In this document: positions 1 to 15,578 of the stretch, piece by piece | How the letters are laid out: the number at the start of each line of letters is the position of its first letter | Numbering within the stretch: position 1 is the stretch's first letter | Assembly: GCA_951217055.1 (NCBI GenBank) | Contig: OX578276.1 | Location: 64,915,144-64,979,143 of the forward strand | Reading direction: 5' to 3' | Length of the DNA: 64,000 nt | Source of the DNA: Gerris lacustris | Lineage: Eukaryota > Arthropoda > Insecta > Hemiptera > Gerridae | Translations under genes and position numbers: made by a program | The notes under the pieces: model-generated | The model's input: only the letters and a program-made list of their open reading frames with translations | Databases searched by the model: none | What the model was told of the DNA's origin: nothing

Positions 1-2690
1 TAAATTATTGAAAAAAAAAATCAAAGGTTGTGTTTTAGGTCTGGGTTAAACTTTATCAACGGAATTTTGAGCTTTTAGATGGAGGAATACGTTTATCTAT
101 CACCATAGGTTTTTTTTTATGTTAACCATTGCTATTGTAATAATAAAAAGGCCAATAATGACTATAAAGGAATTACACATTAGTCCATCAATTATTAATA
201 TAACTTTAAAATTACCTCTATAGACGCTCCCATATATGCTATTTATAAAGGATAACTGTACAATAGATTAACTTATTCATTAAAAAAGGTTGTCAGTAAG
301 TTCAGACTTATTTAAGGCTTTGCTACTTCTTAGTTATTACTCTCTGGTCGAATATAATTTTATCTAGAGTCAATGTTGAAAATTAATTAATAAGTGACCT
401 AAATATTTAAATATACCATAATTTGTAATAGTATATTTGCACAAAAATATACTGTATGTTAGAATACATGCAAGGAGGACCGAGAACGCGAACGAATTAT
501 ATTTATAATTTATTGCTGAGTTAATAATTTAAAATTGTTTTTTCTCAATTCCAACACCTATACTTCTTTCTTTTACAAGAGTATATTACTTTTAACTATA
601 CTTATATCAACACTAAACGAAAATCTGTGATGAGAATGGTGGCTTCGGTACAGAATAAGCAACAAACTCACTTAAAATTGTGAAATAGAATTTAGGGCAA
701 GAATAAAACTAAGAAGTGGTAGTGGAATTAAGAATTATAACTTCTACAATGAGGTAAATTATCATTTAGGAAGTAAGTCCTAATGGTGCGTCAAAATTTG
801 AAATTGGTGGGTATATTTTTGAAAGCGGATTTGGATTCTTCGGTGAAAAATGAGAATATCGCTATAGCAGCTATGACACGCGAGGTATTTTCATTACTAC
901 GTACGTACTAAAAAATGCTTTCATTCTTAAATATCATTCTTAAGTCTCATCCTTGTTTTTCTCTTTGATCATTCATATGAGCTGCCTCGCCCTTCTTCTG
1001 TCGAGCATATACCTTTACAGCAAACCTTCAGCTGTTAACAGAGAGGATTGATATCAGGCGTTTTTTGTTCTAATTTTTAGATAGAAATCGTTCTTTTGAC
1101 ATTGTTACTACCTCAGAGCCGTCAAACTAAACAGACGCTGAAGACATGTTTATGAGCTCCTCGGGCGCTTTATGCTGATTTTATGCTATTTTCTTTAGCA
1201 TCATTAGAGAATCCATAAAATGCAATGGAACTATTGGAGCCATAGTGATTCTTAACATAGTTTAAATATTTGTTAAGGCTAGATGAACTCTGCTCGTTAG
1301 TATGTCACACAACTCGATGTAAGAAGAGCATCCATTAACACCAAAGTTGACATCGCAAGTTGCAAAAGTATTGACTGAAGTGTACAGCTTGTATTAAACT
1401 GATTTTCGTGTCTTGCGCATCCCACGGTTATCAAAAAGCGATTATGGATATGGCTCTAATTCAAATGCTAAATATGACTCGAGCTGTGATTTCATCTGGA
1501 AATGAATTCTTCAGCAAATTGAATCTGCATTCACGGATTTGACAGTTAACAACTTATGGGAACAAAACTAAATGCAGAAATACCCCCCCCCCCCCCTCTG
1601 CATTCCAACTCTCAACTTCTGAATACAATCTTAAGAAGCAAATTGAATGATCAAATTGCATCAAAATTTATTTTCCAAGACAAACATAAGTGATTTTGTG
1701 TCATGATACTACAAAAAAGCCACATATAGTAGAAAATCAGTTCTCCAACTACTTTTAGTTTTTTGCGTGTATCTATAGTTAGGTATAAGTAAATTTAAAC
1801 AATAGGAGTGTTCTAATTTGATGCTCTACAACTTTAGTTATTTGACATTTTTCATTTGGAATATCCTTTTTTATGTTACAGACATACAAAACTGAGCATA
1901 ACAAACTTTTCAGGCAAAATGGTAAAATTAGTCTATTTTTTTACAGCCGATTCTGACCAAACCGCTGTACTAAATTTAATGTTTGAAAATGCAAACGACG
2001 CAGAGTTTAAGATCGTGAGTTTCTGTTTGATGCGCTCTTAAGATGTTATAAGCCAAAACTGAGAAAGGTTCCTAAAGTTCGCTGTTTTTTGTCTCCCAAA
2101 AGTTATGGTCACCTCAGAAACCGTCGCAAACTTATATTACTCTTAGTTGGGATGCCCTAAGTGGATTTTAACTGTTTCCAGCTTTGTCTGAAATAATCGA
2201 CACCAAAAATCTAATTAATTTTAATTTTAATTATAACAACCAAAATTGGGAGTTGCCCGCGAAAAGTGGAAGGTGTAACATCGGCTCTGTGAAATCTTTG
2301 TTTAAAGTGTGGTTAAACTCAGAAAAACGTAGTTATTTTTGGCTTAGCGATTTATTGGGTTATTTATTTGCATTTCGTAACATTAGTAGGCAAATTACTA
2401 AGTAAATAAATACAAGCATCGAACTTTTATTGGAGATCCGGTAATAAAACAAGAAAGCGTGAACGCCCGAGATTTACCGAGATTCCGCGAGACTACAGAG
2501 TGTGAGGAAAATAAGGAAGGGGGAGGTGTCAGGTGTCAGGTCCGATAACAAATACTACGATCGTACGAGCTGGTTCTGTTTACGTTTAAAAGAAGCCTTA
2601 AGGTTATCTAGTATCAAAACTGCCAGTTTATTTACATTGATAAAAGGTATATTTTCATTCATAGTTATCGAAATAAATATTTCACATCTC
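1..2690. other. AT-rich stretch without recognisable gene
   Basis: I see no convincing coding region or element with clear ends here. The only ORFs are short and lack recognisable motifs. A C14 homopolymer lies at 1583-1596; similar C or G tracts recur in other repeats of the window. The somewhat GC-richer part at about 2430-2690 may be the 5' portion of the LINE relic that follows, but I cannot show this. Confidence 0.5.
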
Positions 2691-2701
2691 AACGGCAAGA
2701 A

Positions 2702-4705
2702 ATGGATGAAACAAAACTATTAAAGCTCTTATCTGATTTTAAAGGTGAAATTAAAAATTCTTTAAAGGAAGAAATAAACGATTTTAAAGGGGAAATATCC
2801 AGGCAATTTTGGGAATTTAAAGAGGAACAAACAGATAGAGCTATGTGGCAAGAAAAAAGAATAGATCAGTTAGAAAGGAAATTAAGAATTAAAAATTTGA
2901 TCATACATGGGTTTGTTGAAGACAATCAGGAAAGATTAGAGGATTTAGAATCAAATCATATCATTTTTTAAAGATAAAATGGAAAAACTTAAGGCGCGTC
3001 TACACGATCCAAGTTGACTTGGACCAAGTAACTTTGATCGTATCCACTTGGTCAAAGTAAAATGAATTTTTGATGCAGTGTTTACACGATCCAAGTATAC
3101 TTGATCCAAGTAGGGGAACTTGTCAAAAAAATCATTAAGAAGCAAAGGAATAAAATCAAAAATTTGATAGAAATAAAAGCTGTCAATAACCTTCTTATAA
3201 ACAAATCCGTCACAACTTCCAACTTAACTTGGATGTCCAAGTTGATTTTGATAACCTGTTTACACGATCCAAGTAGCGTCAAAATAGTGTCAAAACTGAT
3301 TTGGTCCAAGTCAACTTCGGCTTTATTGCAAAAAAACATTTTGATTTTATTTGAAGACTTGGCAGCAAAGAGAATGGGAAAAGACCAGTATTAATTGCAT
3401 TAACCACTCTCAAAGTTAAAACGAAAATATTGAAAATAAAAAACTATTTAAACATTACGAAGCTAAAATAAAGGTAGAAGAAGACTATCCACCCAGAATT
3501 AGGTATTATATAAGAAGAAACCTAATTCCTGAATTAATCTATGCTGGAAAGGAAGGGAATTAATATTTTGGCTATAAAACAGATTATCAGAAAATCACAG
3601 GACTACCAATTTTCGATAATATTAATCTTCTTAGATTTCAAAAAGGCTTCGATTCTGCTTTCAAAGGCACTATAAAAAAAATGTTTCGGAATAGAATTAA
3701 GTATTCCGACATTATAGAATACATATATGAGAATGCAACTTTAGAAATAGAATTACAAGATGAAAAAAGATTAATCGATATGAAAAGAGGCATTAGACAA
3801 GGAGAGTTTTATCCGGGTAAACATAATATGTTAAAGTCCTAGAGACTGTATACAATCTGCTGGAATGGGAAGGTAAAGGTAAAAGAATTGATGGATAATG
3901 GTTGAACCTCTTGAAGTTTGCCGATTATCTAGTTATTGTTGCAAAAGATATTAAAGAAGCGTCTGATATACTAAGTGGTCTAGAAGGGAAATGTGAAAAC
4001 ATAGGACTCAACATAAATATAAATAAAAGAAGTGTATGATAATTAACGGACACTGGTGTGAGACAGAAGTAAAAAGCTTAAAAGGAGATAAATTAGAAAA
4101 TGTTCAAGATTTTATGTACTTTAGAGTAATAATAAGTAATCAAGACGAAGAGATTACCAGACGAATAGGGTTTAGGCTGGAAAGCATATAACAGATACCG
4201 AAACCTGTTTAGATCAGATGTTCACATGATGTGTAAAAGAAAGTTGTGTATGATGTGTGTCCTACCTGTCATAACGTACGGATCTGGAACTTGGGCCCTA
4301 ACTAAAATATCTTTCAAAAAGTTAAGATCTACTTAATTAAGGATGGAGAGGAGTATGCTAGGAATAACAAGAAAGGACAGAAAAAGAAATTATTGGGTAA
4401 GGAAAGAAACTGGTCTCAAAGATATTGGTAAAATAATTATGGAAAGGAAGTGGAGCTGGTCAGGACACATCCTTCGTACCGAAGACAATAGGTGGAGCAA
4501 AAAATTGATTCGATGGGTACCCAGAGAACTAAAAAGACCTAAAGGAAGACCTGCACAGAGATGGGATGGAGAAATGAGGAGAATATGTGGAGGAGTTACT
4601 TGGCAGAGGGTTGCAACAGATAGGTATGAATGGAAATGGATGAGACAAGTTAACTATGATGTGTGGTTCTATAAACACAGTAGCTGCCTAATAGTAGTCA
4701 AATGA
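2702..4705 (+). pseudogene. Decayed RTE-like non-LTR retrotransposon
   Basis: This is a broken LINE read from several frames. It opens with a lysine/glutamate-rich coiled-coil stretch (2702-2930) followed by an R-K-N-L-I-I-H-G-F motif typical of the RNA-binding N-terminal proteins of RTE-like elements. From about 3460 come fragments resembling the segment before the RT palm (VEEDYPPRI), an RT fragment ending in RGIRQGE (about 3785), and a thumb-like segment. The last 120 codons (4343-4705) show the RTE-type C-terminus with W-S-G-H-I-L-R and K-G-R-P motifs. The YADD catalytic region (about 3900-3960) is degraded and several stops and frameshifts occur, so no functional enzyme is made. The ORF is also split by a small MITE at 2992-3322. 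The LINE identity is solid; the exact clade is an inference. Confidence 0.75.
2992..3322. mobile_element. MITE-like insertion inside the LINE relic, TTA flanks
   Basis: A 331-bp block interrupts the LINE reading frame. It starts AGGCGCGTCTACACGATCC and carries three copies of an ACACGATCCAAGT motif. Near its right end (3300-3316) is an inverted copy of the AGTTGACTTGGACCAA segment at 3013-3028. TTA trinucleotides flank it (2989-2991 and 3323-3325), as expected for PIF/Harbinger-type insertion. The outermost inverted repeat is degraded on the right, so the exact end is uncertain. Confidence 0.5.
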
Positions 4706-4869
4706 AATTATATTAATATTGATGAGAGAAAATCTATACTATACTCCATAAACGTTCTTGGCTCTATTAGTACAACCTTATAATTATATGTATACATTTA
4801 ATGTATTTTTACAAGTAATATATGTCGTTATATTTAGTTGTTTTTTAAATCCTTTATATTAACTTCACT

Positions 4870-5545
4870 TTTGTGCCTGGTTGAGTGCCTGGGTGCCTGG
4901 CGTCAACATTTTTGGAAGGCTAGTTAACCCTATTCTACTTATCCGATCGAGCTGAAACTTGGCACATAGACTCTCTACCAATACAACAACATTTTAACAA
5001 ATTAATAAATTAATTAAATTTAATTAATTATTTAATTACTTTTTCAATTTAATTAATTTTTTAAAAAAAAATGAATGGATTAAATAAATTTTAAAAAATT
5101 AAGTATTAAAAGTAAAATAAAAAATTAATTAATTAATTAATTGGTTGGTATATAAAATCTTTGGAAGGCTAGTTAACCCTCTTCTACTTATCCGGTCGAG
5201 CTGAAACTTGGCACATAGACTCCCTACCAATACAAAAACATTTTAACAAATTAATTAATTAATTAAATTTAATTAATTAATTAATTAATTAAATTTAATT
5301 AATTAATTAATTAATTAAATTTAATTAATTAATTAATTAATTAATTAATTTCTCAATTTAATTAATTATCTTTTTAAAAATGAATGGATTAATTAATATT
5401 TAAAAATTAAGTAATAAAAATTTATTTAATTAATTAATTAATTGGTAGGTATATATAAAATCTTTATAGGGCTAGTTAACCCTCTTCCAGTCGTCCAATC
5501 GAGCTAAAACTTGGCACATAGACTCTCTACCAATACTTCCCCCTC
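4870..5545. repeat. Three-copy tandem repeat with (TTAA)n spacers
   Basis: A segment of about 85 bp containing GGCTAGTTAACCCT, then a CGAGCTGAAACTTGGCACATAG-like stretch and ACCAATAC, occurs three times, starting near 4916, 5164 and 5469. The copies are separated by long TTAA/AATT simple-sequence spacers, giving a period of roughly 250-305 bp. There is no coding potential. GCCTGG triplets at 4877-4902 precede the first copy. Confidence 0.8.
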
Positions 5546-5939
5546 ACAACCAAAATGCAAAAATATAAAGGATTTATAATAAAAACTTGGTTTTTATGGG
5601 CTGGTATTATTTAAATTTAAAGGAAAAGATATTTATTTTATAATTTAAAATGAAAGTTCTTATTTAGAATTGCACTTTTTCATTTTAAGTAAGAAAAAAG
5701 TATGTGTATATGTGTGTGTATGTATGGGTATCTATATACATATAAACTGTTATAATTATTGTAATTACAAATGTATGAAAAAAGAATAAGAAGAGAGAGA
5801 GATAGAGAGAAAAAAAGGGATTTAATTTTTATTCTACTAAAAACGAAAAAAAAAAACAAAAAACAAAGAGGCAACTCATACCTTTAAGAAAGGTTATACC
5901 ACGGTTGTAAAACCGATTTTTGGCTTTATGAATGTATAC

Positions 5940-6030
5940 TATTATGAATTGTATAATTTATGTGATTTAAGAGTTTTAGCTACAATAAATGGTTTATTAT
6001 TATTACTATTATAATAACAAAAATTGTCAC
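5940..6030 (+). repeat. Possible LINE 3' end with (TTA)n tail
   Basis: The sequence CTACAATAAATGGTTTATT runs into an ATT/TTA simple repeat. This looks like a 5'-truncated LINE 3' end, with a polyadenylation-like AATAAA followed by a microsatellite tail. No coding part remains, so the assignment is tentative. Confidence 0.3.
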
Positions 6031-6181
6031 GTAACCATTTACTCTAAATGATAACAGGGATACTTGGCAATCGTAAATCTATTGGTATTACATAATATAT
6101 TGATTCACGTCAAAAAGGATTTAGAGTTAGACGTTTCGTTTCCAACAAGATAAATCCAGATTATCACTGCTGTTGCTTCGG

Positions 6182-7348
6182 TTTTTAGGGTTTTGTAGAT
6201 ACTTCTCAAAACCCTTATACCGAGGGTGATGTGTCCGTCCGTCCGTCGCTCTTTGGTTCATAGGGCCCGAACCGTTTAAGCGAAAGTACTGAAATTTGAA
6301 ACACTGGTGCAACTTTTTGACCCCACCACAGGGAAAAATATACAGAAGCTCATAATTAGATTTTCGCATGCGCAATTCGAAAAAATGTATTAAACTCAAA
6401 AATTTATATTTTGTTTAATTTTTGAGTAAGGTATCAAATGAAAGCTGCTGAAGAGTAGGACAGAAATATATATATGATTTTTTAAATGTTGCATTCCTTA
6501 TTGGTTAAATAAATCAAAATATACCCAAAAAAAATCCCCCCCCCCCTCCCCAACCACTATAGATCGGCTGGCGCTAAAATTTTGAAATAATTCATGCTAA
6601 TATCTTATTGTGGGGCGATGAAAATTCCGGAAGTTCATCCCAAATTGTCAATAATTGTTAATTTTGGGCGCGAAAAAGTGAAGTGCGCCCAAAATTTTAT
6701 TATTTTAAAATTTTGAGTTAGGTATGAAATGAAAGCTGCTGATGAGTAGGACACAAATATATATCTGCTTTTTTAAAATTTGCATTCCTTATAGGGGAAA
6801 AAAATCAAAATATACCTCAAAACAATTCCCCCCCCCCCCCAACCACTATAGATCGGCTGGTGCTAAAATTTCTAAATAATTCATACTAATACCTTTTAGT
6901 GGGGGGATGATATTTCCGGGAGTTCATTCCCAGGTTTTAAAAATTACCCATTTTGTGCGCGAAAATTTGGAGTGCGCCCAAAATTTTATTTTTTAAAAAT
7001 TTTGAGTTGGGTATCAAATGAAAGCTGCTGAAGAGTAGGATACAAATATATATTTGCTTTTTTAAAGTTTTAATTCTTTATTGGTTTTATAAGTTAAAAT
7101 ATACCCCCCAAAAAATCCCCCCCCCAAATTTTATATAATGGCTGGTCTTAAAATTTTGAAATGATTCATAGTTATACCGTATGGTTGGGCGATGAAAATT
7201 TACTAAAAAGAATGTATTTTTTCTGGTTTTATTACCTATAAAAAACATTGTGACCTCCCGGGGGATCGAACCCGGGACCCTTAGGATCGAAGAAAAAAAA
7301 TCATAATTTCATAACGGGTATGCTTAATCATCTACAAAACCCTAAAAA
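6182..7348. repeat. Repeat element with 19-bp terminal inverted repeats and three internal 290-bp units
   Basis: Perfect 19-bp inverted repeats bound this block: TTTTTAGGGTTTTGTAGAT at 6182-6200 and its complement at 7330-7348. Inside, a unit of about 290 bp occurs three times; its AAAGCTGCTGA motif is at 6441, 6732 and 7021. Each unit carries a poly-C tract of 7-13 and a GGCTGG...CTAAAATTT segment. A GTCC/GTCN simple repeat lies at 6233-6247. A tRNA-like segment is near the right end. A second, rearranged copy is at 12138-13060. No coding region is present, so it is a non-autonomous element. Confidence 0.7.
7250..7292 (-). repeat. tRNA-like segment (T-arm / B box) inside the repeat
   Basis: The reverse complement reads GGTCCCGGGTTCGATCCCCC, a pol III B box (GGTTCGANTCC) inside a CCCGG/CCGGG stem like a tRNA T-arm. 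No acceptor stem, D-arm or anticodon arm can be folded around it. It is therefore a tRNA-derived fragment rather than a tRNA gene. The same segment recurs at about 12929-12965 in the second copy of the repeat, which shows it belongs to the repeat unit. Confidence 0.55.
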
Positions 7349-9705
<2,357 letters not shown>

Positions 9706-9889
9706 ATAATTTTGGATTTCGGTTTCTGAGAGGGTAGAAGAAAAGAAAGGAATGTGAAATATTGCGGCCTCACACTATTTCACATGTCTGACACTTCAAA
9801 CCTATTTAATTGGTAGATTTATTGATTTTGAATACGTAAGTTTGTTAAGTTCTTGACTTCTTAAACTTTAATCAAGCGAAAAAAGACTG

Positions 9890-10680
<791 letters not shown>

Positions 10681-11407
10681 AGGATCAATAAGTTGGGTGA
10701 TGATTTACTGTAATACGTCCGGTCCGGAGGCGATGGAGAAATCACATGCTGTCCAAGGAAAAATACCACATGCTGCTCAGGGGGACCACGTGCTGCTCTG
10801 GGGGGCCACGTGCTGCTCTGGGAGTCACGTGCTGTTCGGGGACCAAAGGCAGCTGCGACGGCAGGCAGGCGGCTGTTGCGACGGCGGAACAGGCTGCAGC
10901 GTCGGCAGGCAGCTGTTGCCACGTGAGGTCAGGCTTATGCGGCGGCGGCGGCTGTTTGGTGGCAGAACAGGCTTCTGCGATGGCTGGCAGGCGGCTGTTG
11001 CATCGCTGGAGAGGCTGCTGCGTCGGCAGGCAGGCGGCTGTGGCGTGAGGGGACTAGTGGTGACGCGACGGCGGGGAGTGGCTGCAGAGCGGGCAGTGAC
11101 GGCAGAGCGGGCAGTGGTGGTAGAACGGGCAGTGGCGTCATGGCAGATGCTGGTGGTGGTACAGCAGGTTAAAGAGAGAACTGTGGCTGTGATGAGCTGC
11201 TAGGGTGGTTGTGATGGAGAAAGAGATCAGTGCTGTGGTAGAAGTAAACGTAGATATTAGGCATAAGGAGAATGAAATCTTGGAGAAAGGTTAAAAGTTA
11301 AAACCAAGTTTGGCGCCACTGACTTTTATTGAAAAGCCAGAAAAAGTTGTGAATAAGATGACTAGCTTGACGGTGGGTTGTGCCGATGGCCTAGATCACA
11401 GTTGTAG

Positions 11408-11425
11408 GCCCCACGTTGGAAGCCA
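11408..11425 (-). promoter_or_regulatory. Primer-binding site, tRNA-Lys-like
   Basis: The minus strand reads TGGCTTCCAACGTGGGGC, two bases after the LTR end. It matches the well-known Lys-tRNA primer site TGGCGCCCAACGTGGGGC at 16 of 18 positions. Confidence 0.65.
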
Positions 11426-11427
11426 AA

Positions 11428-12137
11428 TGATACGGAGCGAAAGTGAGTCGCGATGTATCTGCGCCGGATGAAAATTGCGGTGGTCCTGAAAAGGACGGTT
11501 TAGGGGTTATCGGTAGGTAATCGGTATGCAGGGGGAGTTGCCTGTGACTTACCTCGCTAATGCCGCTAGGCCAGCGCAGTAAGCCGCCAGACAAGCTCTC
11601 CTTCCACTGCCAACAGATCCCAAGCGCTAAATTCTCCAAGGAGAGCGCAAGGTCGGTTTCCCTTCCAAGCGCTAGAAATTCCTAAGAGACAGCGCAAGAG
11701 AGCTACTCACAGCGGAAAGGACTGCACCCGAAGAATAGAGCGATGGGAAGGTGATGACTTCAAACAAAGAAGAAGGCAGAATTGGTTGAAGGTTCTCGAG
11801 AGGCAAAGGACCAAAGATAGAATGGGAGCCTGAAGAGAGAGATGGAGAAAAAGGGGTAAATGACTGCTTCTGAATGTTGCTTCACAGATGTTGGCTTCTG
11901 ATTGGCTTGAATGTTTGATTGACTTGCCGGAGCATGAACTAGTTTGCCGGAGGGCCCGGAGCCGCTCTCTAGCTTGCGTTGGCTTCGATTTTGCACTCCT
12001 TATATAGTAACGTGGGAAAAAGCTTGAACCTGATTGGTTCGGATCTCTCTCTTTGGACAACCAATCACATACCTGGGATTTGAATAACCTGGTTGACTTT
12101 GCGGCATTTGAGAGAGCAGGGCGAACTCACGGTATCA
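11428..12137 (-). repeat. 710-bp LTR, tRNA-Lys-primed type
   Basis: The ends are TGATAC at 11428 and GTATCA at 12137, a 6-bp inverted repeat with TG...CA termini. On the minus strand a TATA box (CTATATAAGG) lies at about 12000-12009, inside the LTR and correctly oriented to drive transcription toward the primer-binding site. Short ORFs inside the LTR are not considered genes. Confidence 0.6.
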
Positions 12138-13060
12138 GGTCCTAAAATTTGGAAATAATTCATGCTAATAAAGTATTGTGGGGCGATGAAAATTCCGGGA
12201 GGGCATCTCCATTTTTCAATAATTGCCAATTTTGTGCGTGAAAAGGAGAAGTAAGCCCAAGTTTTTTTTAAAAATTTTAAGTTGGGTATCAAATGAAAGC
12301 TGCTGAAGAGTAGGACACAAATATATATATATCGACTGCGTACCTGCAATACCTTGTAACCCTCAAAATCGAGATTTTCTTTTTTATTGCATTTTTTGAT
12401 AGATATTATTAATATCTACACCTATGTGCAAAAGCTAGTAAGCCTTAAGCAATTATTTTTTATAGAAATTATTGTAATACTTCGTATTCATAATTTAACT
12501 AAAATGTTCAAAAAACCTCGTATACGACAAGGTTTCAAAACCTCGTTAACTCCATGCATTGTGTCTTTAACTAGTTGTGGGGTACATTTAAGTGTTTCAG
12601 TAAAATTAATTAAAATTAAAATAAATATATAAAAAAATATATAAAAATAAATTGTTTTAAACAACGTTTTTTGCTTCTCCTGAAAAATTTAGTTTTTGGG
12701 GTTACGAGGTTTTGCAGGTACACATTCAATATGCTTCTTTAAATTTTGCATTCCTTATTGGTTATATAAGTCAAAATATACACAAAAAACATCCCCCCCC
12801 CCCCCCCCGACCACTATATAACGGCTGGTCCTAATATTTCAAAATAAATGGTTATACCTTATTGTGGGGGTGATGAAAATTTCCTGAAAAATCTAATTTA
12901 TCTTGTCGTTATTACCGATAAAAAACAGTGTGACCCCCCGGGGGATCGAACCCAGGACCCTTGAGATCGAAGGAAAAAATCATAATTATACATAACGGGT
13001 ATGCTTAATCATTTACAAAACCCAAAAAAGTACTTGGACGCAAGTACTTCCCTGTGATAT
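12138..13060. repeat. Second copy of the 6182-7348 repeat family, rearranged
   Basis: Immediately right of the LTR the sequence resumes with CCTAAAATTTGGAAATAATT and GGGCGATGAAAATTCCGGGA, the same order as in the 290-bp units at 6.5-7.2 kb. After about 400 bp of unrelated AT-rich sequence (12340-12720) the family resumes with a poly-C tract (12793-12808). The tRNA-like segment follows at 12929-12965, then the terminal ACTTGGACGCAAGTACTTCC. The LTR insertion has removed or displaced the left end. Confidence 0.7.
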
Positions 13061-13420
13061 TCTATTTGGCGTTTCCTATTTCATTTATATACATTATTCG
13101 GCAATCAGTTGATGTTTCTATTCATTGAAATTTTTTACATTATTTCCAAATATATTTTATGAATACCTTTTGACTATTTGGAGTTTAAATTGTTAAACCT
13201 TTGATTTCTTTTTGCTATATTGATACTTTCACACATGTCAAAATTTAAACCAATTTTTACTTATTTCAAAATGGAGGAAAATATACAATTTTTTCGAAAA
13301 AATTAGAAAAAAATAAATTCCGAAGAAATTAAATTCCAAGTTTAGGTAAAGGAAACTTAATATTTTCTCCATTTTTAGTTTATTTCGTAATCGGCATATG
13401 TATAGCTTATAAAAATACTC

Positions 13421-15578
13421 TGCCAATTAATGTGGCACATAGCTTCCTCGCAAAGAAAAGACCAAATTAAGAAAAATACCTCGATTAAAATAATCAAAAA
13501 GTTGGAACGGCGCGGCACTGTTCCAGTAAATATTTAATAAAGTTGAAGAAATTTAAACATTTGTTGGAGACACAAAGCCTCTAACAAGCACCAAAAGTTA
13601 GCGCACATAAAATTAATTTAATAAACAAATATAAAACTGCAACCAAATCGTAGAAACCGCTGTATAAGTAGTTTTTTTTTTTATTTTACCCCCCTCAAAA
13701 CTAAAAATAACACAAAATAGAATAAAACCAAAATTAATCTACTATGCAAGAGCTTTTCAACGATATACATAATATTATAAAAGATTAACTTTAACATTTG
13801 TACCCCTGTACTCTGAGGTACCAAAATTATATTTTTAAAATACAAACAATTATAAAGGGCATTCATTTAACTAATAAATACATATAAATAAAAAACCTAA
13901 TATCAGATAAGTATTTAAACCCTTTAACCTACAACAAAATTATAAATCGGTACAAAAGTACATATACAAAATTTTCAAAAAATCAACAAATAAAATAGCT
14001 TTAATGTACATATCAAGGCCTTTAAAATGATATACGACACAATATTAAAAACCAAAAATAGTGGTCACGTGACACGGCGCACGGGAAAAAGTTTACTCGC
14101 ATGTTCTCACCAAGTAGGATGAACTTATGAAATAAAATACACTCAATTTAAAGAGAATTAGTGTGAGATTCAATCGCCGCAATCAGAAATAAAATCGGCC
14201 AACTATAATAGAAACTATGGCCGTTCAAAGACAAAAATGGAAAAAAATAAAACCAAACAATACCAAAACTATTACCATCTAAGGTACAACCGATGATGAT
14301 ACGACAAAAACTCATAGGACTAAAGTTGTAGATCTTTTAAAATTAGTTACCACTTGTGCTATCCATTTTCTAAAACGACTTCCCATTTAGCCGCAATAAG
14401 CCCCCAAACCAGCTAAAAAATCAAGCCACCCATTTTTATTTTTTTAAGGGGGGAAGAAGGGGGAAAAGTGAACTTTTTATACCTATTTTTGTTCACAATA
14501 TGGACGTTGCGCGTCGAATGGCGCAAACCACAAGTCTCTAGCTCTTCTGGAAGTGGGTAAACATTAATGTCAGTCAGTGAGTCAGTTAGCCATGCGGCTT
14601 AATAGTATAAGACATATTAATTTAGCAAGATTTAAAGTGCGCAGAAGGTTAAAATTAAGCAGGTGTTATCTGCAGGTTACTTTCGACAAACCATAAAAAT
14701 TTCATAAAAATCAGATGATTACTTTTAAAGATATGGCTGTAAATAAATGTATGTTTGTGAGCATGTAAATGACAAACAAATATGAGCAGAAGGTTGAAAC
14801 TTATATGGGACCAACAATGGGCTACTTATGACCTACCACCCAAATTTCATTAAAATTGGACGTGTAGTTTTTAAGATACGGTGGTTCGCAAAAATTGAAC
14901 GACAGACCGACAGACCGACAGACCGACAGACAGACCGACAGACAGACCGACAGACAGACACGGAACCAAAAATGATCCCTGATGTCTGAAACGGATTTCT
15001 GTCTTGGAATTTTTGAAATCGGAGACCTAAATTTTTTTCGTTCTTCGGAACGATCACATAGCTTCCGTTACCTTCGGTAAGCTCGGAAGCAAAATTAAAA
15101 AATTTAGTTGAAATTGTAATATTAGTATTTTTTATGAAATTACATACATAGTCATTAAGGGGAAGAAAGCAGTACGTAATAGACTGCCTTAATGCTAAAC
15201 CACTACCAGTTTACTTATTATTTTTATTATATAGAAAAACTAGTAACATGTTTTCACTAATAATTTTAAAGAGTGTATTTTATACCCCTCCCATCACCCT
15301 TAACGAGAATGGGGGGGGGGGGGGGGGGGGAGTTGGAGCCATACTCAGTAAGGTGCCCAAATCTGATCTTGGGTAATTTTTTGTGAAGAAGTTAAAAACA
15401 GCAAAACCTTTTCTATATTATTTCGCTTACCTCTGCATAATATATTATGTGAAATATTATGTGCAGGTAGAAAGAAAACCCGCTTAAATGAGAACTGCTA
15501 ATGAATGCCTAAACTAAATTATGGTACCTTGAACCATATTATTGTCCCTTGCCCTGTCTACTATCTTACCGTTTAGCC
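13421..15578. repeat. Left arm of a ~6-kb inverted repeat
   Basis: This arm is the reverse complement of 16412-19373. The outer end is marked by TGCCAATTAATGTGGCACAT followed by AGCTTCCTCGC (13421-13451), the inner end by CTATCTTACCGTTTAGCC (15561-15578). Its landmarks also appear inverted in the right arm: CACGTGACACGGCGCACGGG (14066), a GACA/GACC simple repeat (14900-14960), a hairpin GCTTCCGTTACC...CGGAAGC (15061-15090) and a G18-20 tract (about 15311). No protein-coding region is recognisable; short ORFs across the GACA block are low-complexity. Confidence 0.85.

Larger units (their letters stand above)
10690..12137 (-). mobile_element. Partial LTR retrotransposon: 5' LTR plus truncated leader
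   Basis: On the minus strand this reads as a 5' LTR (11428-12137) followed by a primer-binding site (11408-11425) and about 700 bp of internal sequence. No second LTR and no pol remain, so this is a truncated copy. The internal part (10697-11230) is a GC-rich, minisatellite-like block of GGCAGGC / GCGGGCAGTG units, strikingly unlike its AT-rich surroundings. A 168-codon ORF on the plus strand over it is low-complexity, and I do not regard it as a gene. The element sits inside the second copy of the repeat described at 6182-7348. Confidence 0.6.

Noticed and set aside
4900..5545. CRISPR-like array
   Set aside because: Regular repeats, but spacers are (TTAA)n simple sequence and the genome is eukaryotic; it is an ordinary tandem repeat.
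7250..7292. tRNA gene
   Set aside because: Only a T-arm-like B box can be formed; no acceptor, D or anticodon arms, and it recurs as part of a repeat.
10697..11203. 168-codon Arg/Gly/Ala-rich ORF in a GC-rich island
   Set aside because: Low-complexity repeats open several frames at once; no domain, and it lies in the remnant of a retroelement leader.
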